From RGIG3009 sp045601465 (GTDB lineage Bacteria; Bacillota; Clostridia; Oscillospirales; Acutalibacteraceae): a stretch of 52,311 bases of DNA. Numbering within the stretch: position 1 is the first letter of the stretch; every line of letters begins with the position of its first letter. The DNA lies in contig JAZRZU010000071.1 of NCBI GenBank assembly GCA_045601465.1, forward strand, positions 1 through 52,311, read 5' to 3'. Below are positions 50,516-52,311 of this stretch, piece by piece. Below the pieces are notes generated by a model. That model made no database searches, was not told the DNA's origin, and saw only the letters and a program-made list of their open reading frames with translations. Both the position numbers and the translations under genes were made by a program.

Positions 50516-50549
50516 AAAATCGGTGGTGCAACAAAGCACCACCGATTTT
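50516..50549 (+). terminator. Terminator after the tandem-HTH gene
   Basis: A perfect 14-bp stem (50516-50529 with 50536-50549) with an AACAAA loop ends in TTTT. It also ends the convergent small gene. Confidence 0.8.
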
Positions 50550-50722
50550 CATTGTTTTTCCTTAAGTAATTCATCAACAATCTTGATTTTGTTACCCGAA
50601 CTGGTTTCGAGTTTAGAGAGGTATTCGCGCATAATCATTATCCTGTAAATAGCCATGTCTTCTATCAACTTTGACCTATCTTCTTCGCTGTTCGGGTAAT
50701 GTATGACCGCTTTAAAAGCCAT
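50549..50722 (-). CDS. Unknown 57-residue protein in the element
   Basis: A minus-strand ORF starts MAFKAVIHYPNSEEDRSKL and ends IKIVDELLKEKQ. A strong AGGGGG site lies seven bases before the ATG (50720-50722). It looks helical and charged, in the style of small accessory ORFs of conjugative elements. Function unknown. Confidence 0.65.
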   Translation of the reverse strand: MAFKAVIHYPNSEEDRSKLIEDMAIYRIMIMREYLSKLETSSGNKIKIVDELLKEKQ

Positions 50723-50902
50723 AAATTAGCCCCCTGTGAAAAGATATTCAGTTGTAGAAAGTCTTATGCGTATATCTTTAATCTATTGAGGGTAAGTCGT
50801 TCTCCGTTTGAAGATTTCATACAAAAGTGTCCAAAGTATACGAGATTTTTTTCGTTTTGTCAATAGCAGACGGGGGTTATTTCGAACTTTTTTCAAAATT
50901 CA
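50723..50902. other. Gene-free, AT-rich stretch
   Basis: No coding region is supported between the 57-residue gene and the HTH-membrane gene (50723-51047). This part has no recognised motif; the rest holds the promoter with its inverted repeat and a leader hairpin (GCCACC 50961-50966 with GGTGGC 50981-50986). Confidence 0.5.
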
Positions 50903-50938
50903 TTGTTTGTATACTTCAATTATGCTATAATACAAACA
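50903..50938 (+). promoter_or_regulatory. Promoter with inverted-repeat operator
   Basis: TTGTTT (50903-50908) and TATAAT (50926-50931) are 17 bases apart. A perfect 8-bp inverted repeat, TGTTTGTA (50904-50911) and TACAAACA (50931-50938), brackets the promoter and could be an operator for the HTH protein encoded downstream. Confidence 0.65.
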
Positions 50939-51047
50939 GACAGATAAACTTGAATTTGACGCCACCATATCAAAATACGGGGTGGCTTGACAGTCCATTG
51001 ACGGCAAACTTTGCTTGCCATAGAATGATAGACGGAGGTGCGCCGAC

Positions 51048-52049
51048 ATGACTGATAAAAAAACATTCGGCTCGTTCATAAAAGCCAAACGAACTGAGAA
51101 AAATTACTCACAAAAAGATTTGGCAGAAATGCTATTTGTAACCGAGGGTGCGGTGAGCAAATGGGAGCGAGGTGTGTCATATCCCGACATTACGTTGATT
51201 TCCGATATTTGCCGTGTCCTTGACATAAGCGAACACGAATTGATTACCGCATCAACAGACACAGATACACGAAGGATGAAGCACGAAGCACAGAAATTCC
51301 GTGTGATTCGCGGCACGTGGTTTTGGATTCCTACTATCTCCTATGCCGTTGCGCTGCTGACTTGCTTTATTTGTAATCTTGCAGTCAACCACACTTTGTC
51401 TTGGTTCTTCATCGTGTTAACTGCGCTTCTTTGTGCTTACTCATTTATCCCGACCTTTACATCGTTTTTTAAGTCGAAGAAACTGCTTGTTTTTACTGTA
51501 ACAAGTTTCTCTTCAATTTGTTTGCTCTTATATACCTGTGCGGTGTATACAGACGGGCTATATTGGTTTCCCGTGGCCTGCATCGGCACGCTGATGGGGT
51601 ACATATTGGTTTTCGGAACAATTTTGCTATCCAGAACAAAGCTGTCCCGCTTTAAATTTGTTATAGCTTTTACGGCAGTTTTGGCGCTGACAATACTGCT
51701 TCTTTTGTGTATTTATAGTTGGCAGCCCTTTATGCTTGGGTCGGCAATTCTCATAACGATTTATGCGTACATTCCCGTGATTTTGTGCACCGTGATTTGT
51801 ATGTTTTCTTTTGACGGGTTCTTTAAGGCAGGCATTTGCACGGTTGTAGCGTCTTGCGAGTATTACTGTATGGGGCATATCACAAATGCGCTGTTCGGAC
51901 TGAATGAAAAACATTATGAAGTGGATTTTCACAACTGGGCGCAGTGCGTTACAGGAAATGTCCACTTGATTGTTATAACAGCAATGCTGTTTATCAGTGC
52001 TGTTTTGTTTGTAATCGGTTTTTTGAGAGTTCGCAAGTTAAGAAATTGA
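51048..52049 (+). CDS. Membrane-anchored XRE-family regulator
   Basis: A 333-residue protein with an N-terminal HTH (FGSFIKAKRTEKNYSQKDLAEML, TEGAVSKWERGVSYPD) and about seven transmembrane helices (for example WFFIVLTALLCAYSFIP, FVIAFTAVLALTILLLLCIY). Such proteins occur on mobile elements and near lantibiotic-type systems. GGAGG precedes the ATG. Its signal and targets are unknown. Confidence 0.85.
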   Translation: MTDKKTFGSFIKAKRTEKNYSQKDLAEMLFVTEGAVSKWERGVSYPDITLISDICRVLDISEHELITASTDTDTRRMKHEAQKFRVIRGTWFWIPTISYAVALLTCFICNLAVNHTLSWFFIVLTALLCAYSFIPTFTSFFKSKKLLVFTVTSFSSICLLLYTCAVYTDGLYWFPVACIGTLMGYILVFGTILLSRTKLSRFKFVIAFTAVLALTILLLLCIYSWQPFMLGSAILITIYAYIPVILCTVICMFSFDGFFKAGICTVVASCEYYCMGHITNALFGLNEKHYEVDFHNWAQCVTGNVHLIVITAMLFISAVLFVIGFLRVRKLRN

Positions 52050-52059
52050 ATGGATATAG

Positions 52060-52091
52060 AACAGCCGCTGACTATATGGTCAGCGGCTGTT
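52060..52091 (+). terminator. Terminator after the membrane HTH gene
   Basis: A perfect 13-bp stem (52060-52072 with 52079-52091) with a 6-base loop is followed by ATTTTCG, 11 bases after the stop. Confidence 0.75.
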
Positions 52092-52213
52092 ATTTTCGTC
52101 ATGTTGGAGCGAAATGTGGTTATTTTCAAAAGTAGTATGCTAGTAGTACAAATGGCATAAACCCGTTGCAAAGGGTGGTAAGCAAAAGCATAGCTTGGTA
52201 TGCCGCTGCTGGG

Positions 52214-52252
52214 TCAAATCTTGCCGTGGCAGATAAAAAGAATTTTGTACAT
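52214..52252 (-). other. Mini-ORF MYKILFICHGKI with ribosome binding site
   Basis: A minus-strand 12-codon ORF follows GAGGG at eight-base spacing. Its peptide resembles the N-terminus of low-molecular-weight phosphatases (FICHGNICRS) but stops after CHGKI. It could be a relic or a leader. The window ends 59 bases beyond it. Confidence 0.35.
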
Positions 52253-52311
52253 AAAATGCCCTCGCTTTCGTGAGCGTATGATAGCACAAAAGAAGTCGGA
52301 TCGTAGCCATG

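Noticed and set aside
1..52311. tRNA, rRNA, transposase and CRISPR features
   Set aside because: None was seen by eye in either strand. A covariance search for small RNAs was not possible and could still find some.

Overview
The window looks like a chromosome segment from an anaerobic, endospore-forming member of the Clostridia, probably close to Oscillospiraceae/Ruminococcaceae. The reasons are an oxygen-sensitive class III ribonucleotide reductase, sporulation genes (spoIIAA-spoIIAB-sigF, spoIIR and a sigK fragment), strong AGGAGG-type ribosome binding sites, a T-box leader, a Gram-positive LexA box, and Firmicute replication genes (DnaD- and DnaI/DnaC-like). No rRNA, tRNA, CRISPR array or transposase was recognised. 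Taxonomy is inferred from gene content only.

Layout. 1-4.5 kb: partial DUF1538 membrane protein, alr, an AraC regulator, L-lactate dehydrogenase and two small proteins. 4.5-6.8 kb: a cysteine T-box leader driving cysE-cysS. 6.8-10.6 kb: recA-recX-rimO-pgsA, with start and stop codons overlapping and a LexA box upstream of recA. 10.6-12.1 kb: the forespore sigma operon spoIIAA-spoIIAB-sigF. 12.2-16.5 kb: an anaerobic deoxynucleotide module (nrdG, nrdD with a fused glutaredoxin-like domain, trxB) with NrdR-box-like sites at both promoters. 16.6-19.7 kb: spoIIR, ispE, a class I aminotransferase and an Lrp regulator. 19.9-24.3 kb: the UPF0237 (ACT)/UPF0210 pair, comM, uppP and a YdbC-like gene. 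24.4-30.8 kb: a DivIVA-like coiled-coil protein, a 41-residue Q/N/K repeat protein, a membrane-anchored protein, nagA, a zinc-ribbon/PASTA pseudokinase, and the dnaC- and dnaD-like genes. 31-34.8 kb: ferredoxin, an N6-adenine methyltransferase, rsmI, several small unknown genes and a YfcE-type phosphoesterase.

34.8-37.9 kb is an accessory cassette that looks AT-richer than its surroundings. It is one minus-strand operon of XRE repressor, ImmA/IrrE peptidase, a 66-residue protein, a DUF4417 protein, an orphan polymorphic-toxin-like C-terminal module and a putative immunity protein. It lies between two related hairpin elements in inverted orientation. After it come a RibF-HAD fusion, a four-gene Gld-like ABC operon ending in DUF4340, a YdbS/YdbT PH-domain pair, rpsO and pnp.

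The right end carries the 3' part of the mother-cell sigma factor gene sigK. Its homology stops abruptly at the codons where sigK is split by the skin element in Bacillus subtilis. From about 50.03 kb to the window edge the DNA looks like mobile-element interior: a tandem-HTH gene apparently cut at its 5' end, a 57-residue ORF, a membrane-anchored HTH regulator and a conserved-looking mini-ORF. The recombinase and the 5' part of sigK would lie beyond 52,311. The strongest candidates for new biology are the cassette, the split sigK, the RibF-HAD fusion, the pseudokinase, and the NrdD-glutaredoxin/TrxB electron chain.
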